Assembly: GCA_963838155.1 (NCBI GenBank)
Contig: CAWIQE010000018.1
Span: forward strand, 62,001 to 126,000
Source of the DNA: Pararhizobium_B sp963838155
GTDB taxonomy: Bacteria; Pseudomonadota; Alphaproteobacteria; Rhizobiales; Rhizobiaceae
Direction of reading: 5' to 3'
DNA length: 64,000 nt
Position numbers and translations under genes: made by a program. The notes under the pieces were generated by a model that searched no databases, had not been told where the DNA came from, and saw only the letters and a list, made by a program, of their open reading frames with translations. Of this stretch, positions 1 through 7,460 are shown piece after piece; positions within the stretch are counted from its first letter, which is position 1; each line of letters opens with the position of its first letter.

Positions 1-8
1 GCGGGGCG

Positions 9-341
9 ATGAAGTGGATCCTGATCTTCTGGGCCGGTCCGGTCGCGTTTCTCGGGTCGTGGTACACCCTGTCATTCTACGACATCAGCTTCGGGACGTT
101 CTTCTTTTCCCGGCAGATGCACGATCTCGTCTTCGACATCTACGGCCATGTGCTGGGTATGCCCCCGGCCGAGGTTCCGCCGCTCGTCTTCCGGGCGATC
201 CTCCTCGACACGGCAATCGTCTTCGGCCTCCTCGCATTGAGACGGCACCGCGAGATCCGGGCCTGGTGGAGGAGGCGAAGGCCGGGGACCGGTCAGCCCG
301 AAGACCTCGACATCGCGGAAAGCCTGTCCAAGACCCCCTGA
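9..341 (+). CDS. DUF6105-like small membrane protein
   Basis: Inner-membrane protein of unknown function, 110 residues. Two hydrophobic stretches are visible, about residues 3-23 and 61-77, followed by a strongly basic segment (RAWWRRRRPG) that would face the cytoplasm. The sequence resembles DUF6105 proteins that neighbour ruvX in many Rhizobiales; this is recognition, not a search. The ATG is preceded only by GGGGCG and the window edge, so an upstream partner or a longer start cannot be excluded. Its last 49 nt overlap, antisense, the 3' end of ruvX, so the tails of both genes share DNA. Confidence 0.7.
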   Translation: MKWILIFWAGPVAFLGSWYTLSFYDISFGTFFFSRQMHDLVFDIYGHVLGMPPAEVPPLVFRAILLDTAIVFGLLALRRHREIRAWWRRRRPGTGQPEDLDIAESLSKTP

Positions 342-772
342 AGGATGAATGCGGCCGCCGCCGAATCGATGCGGCCCGCGCGCGCGGCGCGGGACACGTC
401 CATCTCCAGAAGGGCGCGTTCGGCCGCGACCGTCGAAAGGCGCTCGTCCCAGAAGACGAAGGGCAGGTCCGTCTTCGCGCCCATGTTGCGCACGAACGCC
501 CTCGTGGCCTGCGCGCGTGGACCGGACGACCCGTCCATGTTGAGCGGCAGGCCGATGACGACGGCGCCGACGCGATCCTTGCGGAAGGCCGACAGCAGGG
601 CTTCGGCATCCTTGCCGAACTTGGTCCGGCGTACCACCGGTCGCGGCGTGGCGAAGCGGTGCGAAAGGTCGGAGACGGCGAGCCCGATCGTGCGCGTCCC
701 GAGATCGAGACCGGCGACGGTCATCGTGCTGTCGAGCATGGTTGCGAGGTCTTCGACGGTCGATATGGTCAT
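293..772 (-). CDS. ruvX: RuvX/YqgF putative pre-16S rRNA nuclease (Holliday junction resolvase-like)
   Basis: Cytoplasmic RNase H-fold nuclease of the YqgF/RuvX family, linked in other bacteria to 16S rRNA 5' maturation and originally named as a Holliday junction resolvase homologue. The 159-residue product shows the family signature GLDLGTRTIG near the N-terminus (first catalytic Asp), GLPLNMDGS in the middle and WDERLSTV followed by a C-terminal SAAAAFILQ helix. An in-frame extension upstream of 772 is open, but its composition looks like shadow sequence of the divergent hydrolase, so the ATG giving MTISTVEDL is chosen. Divergent from the MBL-fold gene (82 nt between starts); 3' end overlaps the DUF6105 gene. 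Confidence 0.9.
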   Translation of the reverse strand: MTISTVEDLATMLDSTMTVAGLDLGTRTIGLAVSDLSHRFATPRPVVRRTKFGKDAEALLSAFRKDRVGAVVIGLPLNMDGSSGPRAQATRAFVRNMGAKTDLPFVFWDERLSTVAAERALLEMDVSRAARAGRIDSAAAAFILQGVLDRLSAMSRSSG

Positions 773-854
773 GGCTCGAAGCCGGCCTTTGCGATTTCCG
801 GGCGGTGCTCCATATCCTGGCGAGGAGCAACGACACAAAGAGGAGAACCCGCCA

Positions 855-1562
855 ATGAAGATCACCTGGTACGGACATTCCGCATTTCGCGTCGAGACGG
901 GCGACGCGAAGATCATGATCGATCCGTTCCTCGAGGGCAATCCGGCCTGGGCCGGCGGATGGGAGGGGCCGGGCGAGGGCATCACCCATCTGCTCCTGAC
1001 CCACGGCCACAACGATCATGTCGGAAATTCGCTCGATATCCTGAAGAAGAGCGGCGCCATGCTCGTTTCGAACTTCGAGGTATGCATGTACCTGGTGGGC
1101 AAGGGCGTCGACCAGGGCAAGATAAATCCCGGGAATACCGGCGGCACGGTCGATTGCGGCGGCTTCACCGTGACGTTCACACAGGCGCACCACTCGTCGT
1201 CCTTCGGCGGCGAGGACGGTTCCAACACCTATCTCGGCAATCCCAACGGCCTGGTGCTGCACTTCGAGAACGACAAGACGCTCTATCACATGGGCGATAC
1301 GGACATCTTCGGCGACATGGCGCTGGTTCAGGAATTGCACGAACCGCAGGTCGCCCTCGTCCCGGTCGGCGATCGCTTCACCATGGGCGGCGCGGTCGCG
1401 GCGCTCGCATGCCGGCGTTTCTTCAAGTTCGAGACCGCGATACCCTGCCATTACGGCTCGTTCCCGATCATCGACCAGAAAGCCGACAGGTTCGTCAAGG
1501 GGATGGAAGGATCGGACACGAAGGTGCTCGTGCCGGAAATCGGCAAGCCCTTCGAGCTCTGA
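855..1562 (+). CDS. MBL-fold metal-dependent hydrolase (UPF0173 type)
   Basis: Cytoplasmic metallo-beta-lactamase-fold hydrolase, 235 residues, substrate unknown. The metal-binding motif is THGHNDH (His50, His52, Asp54, His55), with a further GDTDIFGD segment that supplies the bridging Asp and a C-terminal IPCHYGSFP His. This short form with the N-terminal MKITWYGHSAF is typical of UPF0173 proteins (YtkL-like). The ATG at 855 is preceded by AGAGGAG. An in-frame extension back to 345 overlaps ruvX antisense and is rejected. It is followed after 8 nt by a hairpin with a short T run and then gatC, so it is probably a single-gene unit. Confidence 0.88.
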   Translation: MKITWYGHSAFRVETGDAKIMIDPFLEGNPAWAGGWEGPGEGITHLLLTHGHNDHVGNSLDILKKSGAMLVSNFEVCMYLVGKGVDQGKINPGNTGGTVDCGGFTVTFTQAHHSSSFGGEDGSNTYLGNPNGLVLHFENDKTLYHMGDTDIFGDMALVQELHEPQVALVPVGDRFTMGGAVAALACRRFFKFETAIPCHYGSFPIIDQKADRFVKGMEGSDTKVLVPEIGKPFEL

Positions 1563-1570
1563 CGAGGACG

Positions 1571-1601
1571 ATCGGCCGGCCGAACCGCCCGGTCGGCCGA
1601 T
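1571..1601 (+). terminator. hairpin after the MBL-fold hydrolase gene
   Basis: Inverted repeat ATCGGCCG (1571-1578) and CGGCCGAT (1594-1601), extendable inward to about 11 pairs with a 9-nt loop, followed by TTTC. It lies 9 nt after the hydrolase stop and 83 nt before gatC. The T run is short, so efficiency is uncertain. Confidence 0.5.
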
Positions 1602-1683
1602 TTCGCTGTCCGGCGGCAGTTGCGATGGGCTGCCCGCGCGGCTATAGCCGGGGCTGACAACCCATCGTTCCCGGAGCCAGCCC

Positions 1684-1971
1684 ATGTCCGTCGACATCGA
1701 CACCGTCAAGCGCGTCGCCCATCTCGCCCGCATCGCGGTCACCGACGACGAGGCGAAGAGGATGGAGGGCGAGCTGAACGCGATCCTCGGCTTCGTGGAA
1801 CAGCTCGGCGAGGTGGATGTCGAGGGCGTCGAGCCGATGACGTCGGTGACGCCGATGGCCATGAAGAAGCGCGAAGACGTCGTCACCGACGGCGGCAAGG
1901 CGGACGACGTCGTCGGCAATGCGCCCGTCCACGACGAAAACTTCTTCCTTGTTCCCAAGGTCGTGGAATAG
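1684..1971 (+). CDS. gatC: Asp-tRNA(Asn)/Glu-tRNA(Gln) amidotransferase subunit C
   Basis: Small subunit (95 residues) of GatCAB, which converts misacylated Glu-tRNA(Gln) and/or Asp-tRNA(Asn) to the amidated form; GatC wraps around and stabilises GatA. Typical features are the N-terminal VKRVAHLARIAV helix, the LNAILGFVEQL helix, the VEPMTSV turn and the C-terminal HDENFFLVPKVVE tail. It precedes gatA by 116 nt, a gap occupied by a degenerate RIME-like repeat. The ATG is preceded by GGAGCCAGCCC, a usable ribosome-binding site. Length matches the family. Confidence 0.95.
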   Translation: MSVDIDTVKRVAHLARIAVTDDEAKRMEGELNAILGFVEQLGEVDVEGVEPMTSVTPMAMKKREDVVTDGGKADDVVGNAPVHDENFFLVPKVVE

Positions 1972-1977
1972 TCGATT

Positions 1978-2037
1978 GAAGCGTTTCCGGGACGGGTGGA
2001 GACCGGCTGTCCGTTCGGAATTGCGTAAAAGAAGATA
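1978..2037 (+). repeat. degenerate RIME-like intergenic repeat, copy 1
   Basis: The stretch GCGTTTCCGGGACGGGTGG, then GACCGG..TCCG, then CGGAA.TGCGTAAAAG follows the same order of blocks as the better copy at 53299-53397 (TTCCAGGAAAAGTGGAAACCGG, TTTTCCGTCCGG, TGCGCAAAAAC). It sits between gatC and gatA. Divergence is high, so this is an old copy. Confidence 0.55.
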
Positions 2038-2087
2038 GCTGCGCCCAGAGCGCCGATATTTCGATCTTACGAGAAGAAGACACCCCG

Positions 2088-3569
2088 ATGACCGACCTGA
2101 CCCGCCTCACCATCGCCGAAGCCCGTGACAAGCTGAAGGGCAGGGAGATCACCAGCACCGAGTTGACGGAAGCCTACCTAAGCGCGATCGACGCGGCAAA
2201 CGGGGCGCTCAATGCCTATGTGGCCGTCACCGCCGACAAGGCGCGCGCCATGGCCAGAGAATCGGATGCGAGGCTTGCCGCGAACGAGGCGGGCGCGCTC
2301 GAGGGCATTCCGCTCGGCATCAAGGACCTCTTCGCCACCGAAGGCGTCCACACGCAGGCCTGCAGCCACATCCTCGACAAGTTCGAGCCGCGCTACGAAT
2401 CGACCGTGACGCAGAACCTGTGGAACGAAGGCGCCGTCATGCTGGGCAAGCTCAACATGGACGAATTCGCCATGGGATCGTCCAACGAGTCCTCCTATTA
2501 CGGCCCGGTGAAAAACCCGTGGCGCGCCAGGAACTCCAACCTCGACCTCGTGCCGGGAGGGTCCTCCGGCGGCTCCGCCACCGCGGTTTCCGCCTTCCTC
2601 TGCGCAGGGGCGACCGCCACCGATACCGGCGGATCGATCCGCCAGCCGGCCGCCTTCACCGGCACGGTCGGCATAAAGCCGACCTACGGCCGCTGCTCCC
2701 GCTGGGGCATCGTCGCCTTCGCCTCCTCGCTCGACCAGGCCGGTCCCATCACGCGCGACGTCCGCGACGCCGCGATCATGCTCAAGGCGATGGCGAGCGT
2801 CGACGACAAGGACACCACCTCCGTCGACCGTCCCGTGCCGGACTACGAGGCCGCGCTCGGCGGCTCCGTGAAGGGCATGCGCGTCGGCATCCCGAAGGAA
2901 TACCGCGTCGAGGGCATGCCGGACGACATCGAGGAACTCTGGCAGAAGGGCATCGACTGGCTGCGCGACGCCGGGGCGGAAATCGTCGACATTTCCCTGC
3001 CGCACACGACATACGCCCTGCCGGCCTACTACATCGTCGCGCCGGCGGAGGCGTCGTCGAACCTCGCGCGCTACGACGGCGTGCGCTACGGCCTGCGCGT
3101 CAACGGCAACGACATCATCGACATGTACGAGAAGACCCGCTCGGCGGGCTTCGGCGCGGAGGTCAAGCGTCGCATCCTGATCGGGACATACGTGCTGTCG
3201 GCCGGCTATTACGACGCATATTACCTGCGCGCCCAGAAGGTCCGCACGCTCATCAAGAAGGATTTCGAAGACGCCTTCGCATCCGGTATCGACACGATCC
3301 TCACGCCGGCCACGCCCTCGTCGGCTTTCGGCATCGCCGACCAGGACATGGCCGCCGATCCGGTGAAGATGTACTTGAACGACATCTTCACCGTCACGGT
3401 GAACATGGCCGGACTGCCGGGCATCGCCGTGCCGGCCGGCCTCGACGGAAAGGGGCTTCCTCTCGGCCTTCAGCTGATCGGCAGGGCCTTCGAAGAGGAA
3501 ACGCTGTTCCGCACGGCCCATGTGATCGAACAGGCGGCGGGCCGCTTCTCGCCCGAAAAATGGTGGTAG
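2088..3569 (+). CDS. gatA: Asp-tRNA(Asn)/Glu-tRNA(Gln) amidotransferase subunit A (glutaminase)
   Basis: Catalytic glutaminase subunit of GatCAB; releases ammonia from glutamine, which is channelled to GatB for transamidation. At 493 residues it is full length for the amidase-signature family. The Ser-cisSer-Lys triad can be read as Lys79 (IPLGIKDLF), Ser159 in PGGSSGGSA and Ser183 in DTGGSIRQP. The C-terminal half carries the LTPATPSSAF and VNMAGLPGIAVPAGL segments usual for GatA. It is in line with gatC upstream and a small conserved ORF, then gatB, downstream. The start MTDLTRLTIAEAR is the expected one. Confidence 0.97.
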   Translation: MTDLTRLTIAEARDKLKGREITSTELTEAYLSAIDAANGALNAYVAVTADKARAMARESDARLAANEAGALEGIPLGIKDLFATEGVHTQACSHILDKFEPRYESTVTQNLWNEGAVMLGKLNMDEFAMGSSNESSYYGPVKNPWRARNSNLDLVPGGSSGGSATAVSAFLCAGATATDTGGSIRQPAAFTGTVGIKPTYGRCSRWGIVAFASSLDQAGPITRDVRDAAIMLKAMASVDDKDTTSVDRPVPDYEAALGGSVKGMRVGIPKEYRVEGMPDDIEELWQKGIDWLRDAGAEIVDISLPHTTYALPAYYIVAPAEASSNLARYDGVRYGLRVNGNDIIDMYEKTRSAGFGAEVKRRILIGTYVLSAGYYDAYYLRAQKVRTLIKKDFEDAFASGIDTILTPATPSSAFGIADQDMAADPVKMYLNDIFTVTVNMAGLPGIAVPAGLDGKGLPLGLQLIGRAFEEETLFRTAHVIEQAAGRFSPEKWW

Positions 3570-3632
3570 CCGGTAGCGGCGGTGCGTTACCCTGACCACC
3601 CGAAGCAAGCACGGCCAGCAAGGATGATCGAG

Positions 3633-3899
3633 ATGACAGAAGGTTCTTCGTCCGGCCTGCGCGAAGCCCTCGACGGGCTCGCCGCCGCCGATTTCAACAT
3701 GGGCGCCGCCTGGAAACGCGCCCATGAGCTGGCGCAGTCCCACGAGGGGGAGGCGATATTCGACCGGCTGCATGCGCTCTGCCACAGGATCGAGGGCGAC
3801 AGCGGCAACGCGGCCTACTGGTACCGGCGGGCGGGAATGCAACCCTTCGAGGGCAGCGTCGGAGAAGAAGCCCGCTCGCTCCTCGGGGACGCCGGCTGA
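3633..3899 (+). CDS. small conserved protein between gatA and gatB
   Basis: An 88-residue cytoplasmic-looking protein, Ala- and Glu-rich and mostly helical by composition (EALDGLAAADFNMGAAWKRA, YWYRRAGMQPFEG). I do not recognise a named domain; a similar small ORF sits between gatA and gatB in other Rhizobiales as far as I recall, with no assigned role. Start chosen at 3633 because AAGGA lies 8 nt upstream; ATG at 3624 and a longer frame from 3582 are alternatives. It begins 63 nt after gatA and is followed by a strong hairpin, so it probably closes the gatC-gatA transcript. Confidence 0.62.
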   Translation: MTEGSSSGLREALDGLAAADFNMGAAWKRAHELAQSHEGEAIFDRLHALCHRIEGDSGNAAYWYRRAGMQPFEGSVGEEARSLLGDAG

Positions 3900-3913
3900 A
3901 CGGGAAATTCCGC

Positions 3914-3937
3914 CGGCGCGGCCGCCCGGCCGCGCCG
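3914..3937 (+). terminator. GC-rich hairpin before gatB
   Basis: Perfect 10-bp stem CGGCGCGGCC / GGCCGCGCCG with a 4-nt GCCC loop, 14 nt after the stop of the small ORF, followed by CTTG rather than a T run. It could attenuate or end transcription between the gatCA part and gatB. Confidence 0.45.
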
Positions 3938-3988
3938 CTTGTCACGCCGCGCCGGTTGGGCTAGCCAGTCGTCCAGGCAATCCGCAGA

Positions 3989-5500
3989 ATGTTGGAAGAA
4001 ATGACGATCATCGACACCCGCACGCCCGATCCGAAACGCTTCATTCCCGGCGCGACCGGCGACTGGGAGGTGATCATAGGGCTGGAGGTCCACGCCCAGG
4101 TCACGAGCGCCTCCAAGCTGTTCTCGGGTGCATCGACGGAATTCGGCCGGGCCCCGAACGCCAATGTCTCGCTGGTCGACGCGGCCATGCCCGGCATGCT
4201 GCCGGTCATCAACGAGGAATGCGTCAGGCAGGCCGTGCGCACCGGCCTCGGCCTCAAGGCCAAGATCAACAAGCGGTCCATCTTCGACCGCAAGAACTAT
4301 TTCTACCCGGACCTGCCGCAGGGCTACCAGATCTCCCAATACAAGGATCCGATCGTCGGAGAAGGCAAGATCGTCGTCTCGGTCGGGCCGGACCGCCAGG
4401 GCAATTTCGAGGAGACGGAGATCGGCATCGAGCGCCTCCATCTCGAGCAGGACGCCGGCAAGTCCATGCACGATCGCCACGCGACCATGTCCTATGTCGA
4501 CCTCAATCGCTCGGGCGTCGCCCTGATGGAGATCGTCTCCAAGCCCGACATGCGCTCCTCCGACGAGGCGAAGGCCTATCTCACGAAATTGCGGACGATC
4601 CTGCGCTACCTCGGGACCTGCGACGGCAACATGGACGAGGGCTCGATGCGCGCCGACGTCAACGTGTCCGTCCGCAAGCCTGGCGGCGCGTTCGGGACGC
4701 GATGCGAGATCAAGAACGTCAATTCGATCCGCTTCGTCGGCCAGGCGATCGAATACGAGGCCCGGCGCCAGATCGCGATCCTGGAGGAGGGCGGCACCAT
4801 CGACCAGGAGACGCGCCTCTTCGATCCCGGCAAGGGCGAGACCCGATCGATGCGAAGCAAGGAAGAGGCGCACGACTACCGCTACTTCCCGGATCCCGAT
4901 CTCCTGCCGCTGGAATTCGACGACGCCTTTGTCGAAGAGCTGGCCGCCGGCCTGACGGAACTCCCGGACGACAAGCGCAGCCGCTTCGTCGAGACACTCG
5001 GCCTTTCCGTCTACGATGCCTCCATCCTCGTGTCGGAAAAGGCCATTGCCGACTATTACGAGGTGGTCGCGGCCGGGCGCGACGGGAAACTGGCGGCGAA
5101 CTGGGTGATCAACGATCTGTTGGGGGCGTTGAACAAAGCCGGCGAGACGATTGAAACGACACCGGTTTCTGCCGATCAACTCGGAAGTATCCTCGACCTC
5201 ATCAAGGCGGGCACGATATCCGGCAAGATTGCCAAGGATCTCTTCGAGATCGTCTGGCAGGAGGGCGGGGACCCTGCCGAAATCGTCGAAAGACGCGGCA
5301 TGAAGCAGGTGACCGACACCGGCGCGATCGAAGCCGCCGTGGACGAGGTGATCGCCGCGAACCCCGAGAAAGTCGAGCAGGCGAAGGCCAAGCCGACCCT
5401 GGCGGGCTGGTTCGTCGGACAGGTGATGAAGGCAACCCAGGGCAAGGCAAATCCCCAGGCCGTCAACGATCTGGTCCGGCAGAAACTCGGTATCGACTGA
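3989..5500 (+). CDS. gatB: Asp-tRNA(Asn)/Glu-tRNA(Gln) amidotransferase subunit B
   Basis: GatB kinase/amidotransferase subunit (503 residues): phosphorylates the misacylated aminoacyl-tRNA and accepts ammonia from GatA. Signatures are IIGLEVHAQV near residue 30, FDRKNYFYPDLPQGYQISQ, IERLHLEQDAGKS and the DYRYFPDPDL segment; the C-terminal YqeY-like tRNA-binding tail ends in VNDLVRQKLG. Either 3989 or the ATG at 4001 (MTIIDTRTPDPK) could be the start; neither has a strong ribosome-binding site. It lies 90 nt behind the small ORF, with a hairpin between, so it may also be transcribed on its own. Confidence 0.96.
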   Translation: MLEEMTIIDTRTPDPKRFIPGATGDWEVIIGLEVHAQVTSASKLFSGASTEFGRAPNANVSLVDAAMPGMLPVINEECVRQAVRTGLGLKAKINKRSIFDRKNYFYPDLPQGYQISQYKDPIVGEGKIVVSVGPDRQGNFEETEIGIERLHLEQDAGKSMHDRHATMSYVDLNRSGVALMEIVSKPDMRSSDEAKAYLTKLRTILRYLGTCDGNMDEGSMRADVNVSVRKPGGAFGTRCEIKNVNSIRFVGQAIEYEARRQIAILEEGGTIDQETRLFDPGKGETRSMRSKEEAHDYRYFPDPDLLPLEFDDAFVEELAAGLTELPDDKRSRFVETLGLSVYDASILVSEKAIADYYEVVAAGRDGKLAANWVINDLLGALNKAGETIETTPVSADQLGSILDLIKAGTISGKIAKDLFEIVWQEGGDPAEIVERRGMKQVTDTGAIEAAVDEVIAANPEKVEQAKAKPTLAGWFVGQVMKATQGKANPQAVNDLVRQKLGID

Positions 5501-5510
5501 GGCCGGATCG

Positions 5511-5540
5511 AAGAGCGGAAACCGGTTTTCCGTCTCGAGC
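5511..5540 (+). repeat. partial RIME-like repeat, copy 2
   Basis: GGAAACCGGTTTTCCGTC at 5517-5534 is an exact 18-nt match to the core of the copy at 53299-53397. Flanking blocks of the element are missing. It sits just after the gatB stop. Confidence 0.4.
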
Positions 5541-5552
5541 CCGGAAAGAAAA

Positions 5553-5572
5553 GGGCCGCCCGAGGGCGGCCC
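5553..5572 (-). terminator. intrinsic terminator of the 5599-5970 gene
   Basis: Perfect 8-bp stem GGGCCGCC / GGCGGCCC with a CGAG loop. Read on the minus strand the hairpin is followed by TTTTCTTT, a normal Rho-independent terminator 27 nt after the stop codon of the small membrane protein gene. On the plus strand it could also slow transcription leaving gatB. Confidence 0.8.
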
Positions 5573-5598
5573 GCTGCATATCTGGCTGCGACCGACCG

Positions 5599-5970
5599 TT
5601 ACTGCGGGTTCGGGGTCGTGCCCGCGGCGCCGTTCGTGCCGGGCGTGGCCGGGCTGTTGGCCGCCGGCGCCTTCGGGGCAGGCTGCGCGGGGGCCTTGGT
5701 CGTGCTGCCCGTGGTCATGCTGTCCGAGGGCTTCGTGGATTGCGACTGCGCCTGCTGGGGCGCGTTGGCGCCGGTCGTCGACGGACCGCTGGCATAGAAG
5801 ACGCCGGCGACGATCAGCAACAGGACGACGATCGCCGCCACGAAGAGGCCGCTTCCGCGACCGGGGGTCGGCGGCGGCGTCACCACGCTCCCGCCGGGCG
5901 GCAGGGGCCGGCCTTCCGGATCGAGTTCAGGCCGCGTCGGATCGGTGGGATCGTTCGGACGTTCAACCAT
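5599..5970 (-). CDS. single-pass membrane protein, Pro-rich N-terminus
   Basis: Hypothetical 123-residue protein. Residues 1-40 are Pro-, Asp- and Gly-rich (PNDPTDPTRPELDPEGRPLP), residues about 42-60 form one transmembrane helix (GLFVAAIVVLLLIVAGVFYA), and the remainder is a Ala/Pro/Thr/Gln-rich low-complexity tail, probably periplasmic. No catalytic motif is visible. The helix resembles that of the next gene on the same strand, suggesting a duplicated pair. A good intrinsic terminator follows. Function unknown. Confidence 0.65.
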   Translation of the reverse strand: MVERPNDPTDPTRPELDPEGRPLPPGGSVVTPPPTPGRGSGLFVAAIVVLLLIVAGVFYASGPSTTGANAPQQAQSQSTKPSDSMTTGSTTKAPAQPAPKAPAANSPATPGTNGAAGTTPNPQ

Positions 5971-6092
5971 GGTTTCTTCCTCTCTCTTGCGAGTACGAAG
6001 AAGAAACGAAAACAGATGCTTCGCGTTCCGCGGGAGCGGCCAACGTTTCCGATCACGGCGTAAGAAGCCGTGAACGGTCGTTCTCCGCCGGC

Positions 6093-6338
6093 CTACTTGT
6101 TGGCGATCGCGACGGCCGATCCCTGAAGACCCTGCGACGGAGGCGCGACACTGCTCGTCGCGTATCCGGCATAGACGAAGCCCCCGACGATCAGCATTCC
6201 CGCTGCAACGCCTGCGGCGACGAATTCACCCGTGTCCTTGCGTTGCGTGCGAGGCTTGGGCTCGTGCGGCAGCTGGGCGGGGTCGCTGTAGTCCACGACC
6301 CGTTCGTCCAGGCCGACCTTGTCAGCTTTCTGGCTCAT
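6093..6338 (-). CDS. small single-pass membrane protein
   Basis: Hypothetical 81-residue protein: a charged, Pro-containing cytoplasmic N-terminus (LPHEPKPRTQRKDTGE), one transmembrane helix at about residues 38-59 (GEFVAAGVAAGMLIVGGFVY) and a short Ser/Ala-rich tail. An open in-frame extension upstream reads antisense into the GNAT gene and is rejected; the ATG at 6338 has AAGGGAAG upstream. The helix shares the pattern GxFVAA...LIVxG..YA with the 5599-5970 product. It is divergent from the GNAT gene across a region with a perfect 12-bp palindrome. Confidence 0.68.
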   Translation of the reverse strand: MSQKADKVGLDERVVDYSDPAQLPHEPKPRTQRKDTGEFVAAGVAAGMLIVGGFVYAGYATSSVAPPSQGLQGSAVAIANK

Positions 6339-6364
6339 GACGCTTCCCTTGCTGCGTTTTTGTT

Positions 6365-6394
6365 TTGACAATGCAGCTTGAGGGAACATGTTCC
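6365..6394. promoter_or_regulatory. intergenic operator-like palindrome and -35-like box
   Basis: Between the divergent small membrane protein gene and the GNAT gene lie TTGACA (6365-6370, a perfect -35 hexamer on the plus strand) and the perfect 12-bp palindrome GGAACATGTTCC (6383-6394), followed by two ATATTGG copies at 6400-6420. The palindrome position is what one expects for a repressor operator, but no regulator gene is adjacent and the -10 match is poor. Confidence 0.35.
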
Positions 6395-6471
6395 GACTCG
6401 ATATTGGCAATATTGGGAATCGGACGCCGACAATGGTAGGTGGCAGCCGATCTTCGCGCGAGGTTTCTAGG

Positions 6472-6951
6472 ATGCCGAACGACGATGGCCCGGGCCGCAT
6501 AGCGATCCGCCTTGCCGAAATCGGCGACGTTCCCCTCATCGCGGAACTGCTCGCCGCGGACGATGTCGGCGGCCACGGAGACAGCGCCGATCCGAAATTG
6601 CTGGACGGATATGAGGTTGCCTTCGCGCGCATCGCCGACAGCCCCATGGAAAACCTGTATGTGGCCGAATGGGACGGCGTGGTGGCCGGGACGTTCAAGA
6701 CCGCCTTGCTCACATTCATGAGCGGAGGCGGGGCGACCTCGCTCTTCATCCAGACGGTGCACGTCAGGCCCGATCTGAGAGGCAACGGCATCGGACACGT
6801 GATGATGCGCTTCTGCATCGAGCAGGCGGAGGCGGCAGGCGCCGCGTTCGTGCACCTGATGACCAACCGGCATCGGGTCGATGCCCACCGCTTCTACGAG
6901 CGGCTGGGGTTCCGCCAGACCCATCTCGGCTACAAGTTGCCGCTGAAATGA
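6472..6951 (+). CDS. GNAT family N-acetyltransferase
   Basis: Predicted acetyl-CoA-dependent acyltransferase, 159 residues, substrate unknown. The GNAT core is seen in order: N-terminal IRLAEIGDVPLIAELLA, the LYVAEWDGVVAGT strand pair, the acetyl-CoA loop VRPDLRGNGIGHVMM (R/Q-x-x-G-x-G/A motif as RGNGIG) and the C-terminal VDAHRFYERLGF. The start at 6472 gives MPNDDGPGRIAIRLA; an in-frame upstream ATG at 6388 lies inside the presumed promoter and palindrome and is less likely. The gene is followed 82 nt later by the NDUFA12 homologue. Confidence 0.82.
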   Translation: MPNDDGPGRIAIRLAEIGDVPLIAELLAADDVGGHGDSADPKLLDGYEVAFARIADSPMENLYVAEWDGVVAGTFKTALLTFMSGGGATSLFIQTVHVRPDLRGNGIGHVMMRFCIEQAEAAGAAFVHLMTNRHRVDAHRFYERLGFRQTHLGYKLPLK

Positions 6952-7033
6952 GAGCGCGGCCCTCCGGCGGTATGGACAAGGCGAGCCGCCGGCGTCATAA
7001 CGGCGCCATGTTGCAGCCGCGAGAGAGCGATCG

Positions 7034-7432
7034 ATGAAGGAATTTTTCGTCCAGTTCTTCACATGGTGGAACGGCCAGACGCTGGGGACGCGATTTCACA
7101 CCTGGCGGCACGGCGCGCGCGTCGGCGAGGACGAGTTGGGAAATGTCTATTACGAGGGCGGCACGGACTCCGAAGGCCGCACGCGCCGGTGGGTGATCTA
7201 CAACGGCGTCGCGGAAGCCTCGGCGATTCCGGCCGGCTGGCACGGATGGATGCACCATCGCACCGACGTCGCGCCGCCCGACCAGGCTTACGAGAGCCGT
7301 TCATGGGAAAAGCCGCACAAGGCCAATGGCACCGGAACGCCGGCGGCCTATCGTCCCAAGGGCTCGATGCTCAACCTCGGTCACCGGCCGAGGGTGACCG
7401 GCGACTACGACGCGTGGACGCCCAAGTCATAA
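7034..7432 (+). CDS. NADH:ubiquinone oxidoreductase subunit NDUFA12 family protein
   Basis: Homologue of the mitochondrial complex I accessory subunit NDUFA12 (B17.2), a supernumerary subunit that alphaproteobacteria share with mitochondria. The 132-residue protein contains GNVYYEGGT, RRWVIYNG and the highly typical IPAGWHGWMHHRTD motif, then PHKANGTGTPAAYRPKGS. It would bind the peripheral arm of respiratory complex I at the inner membrane. No other nuo gene is present here, which is normal, since this gene is usually detached from the nuo operon. The DUF2155 gene follows within 28 nt. Confidence 0.92.
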   Translation: MKEFFVQFFTWWNGQTLGTRFHTWRHGARVGEDELGNVYYEGGTDSEGRTRRWVIYNGVAEASAIPAGWHGWMHHRTDVAPPDQAYESRSWEKPHKANGTGTPAAYRPKGSMLNLGHRPRVTGDYDAWTPKS

Positions 7433-7460
7433 GATAGTGTCATTTCCGGAGGCTGAGGGC

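Noticed and set aside
72..1958. Long minus-strand frame across ruvX, the MBL gene and gatC
   Set aside because: No recognisable domain and Arg/Ser-rich composition; it crosses three well-supported genes.
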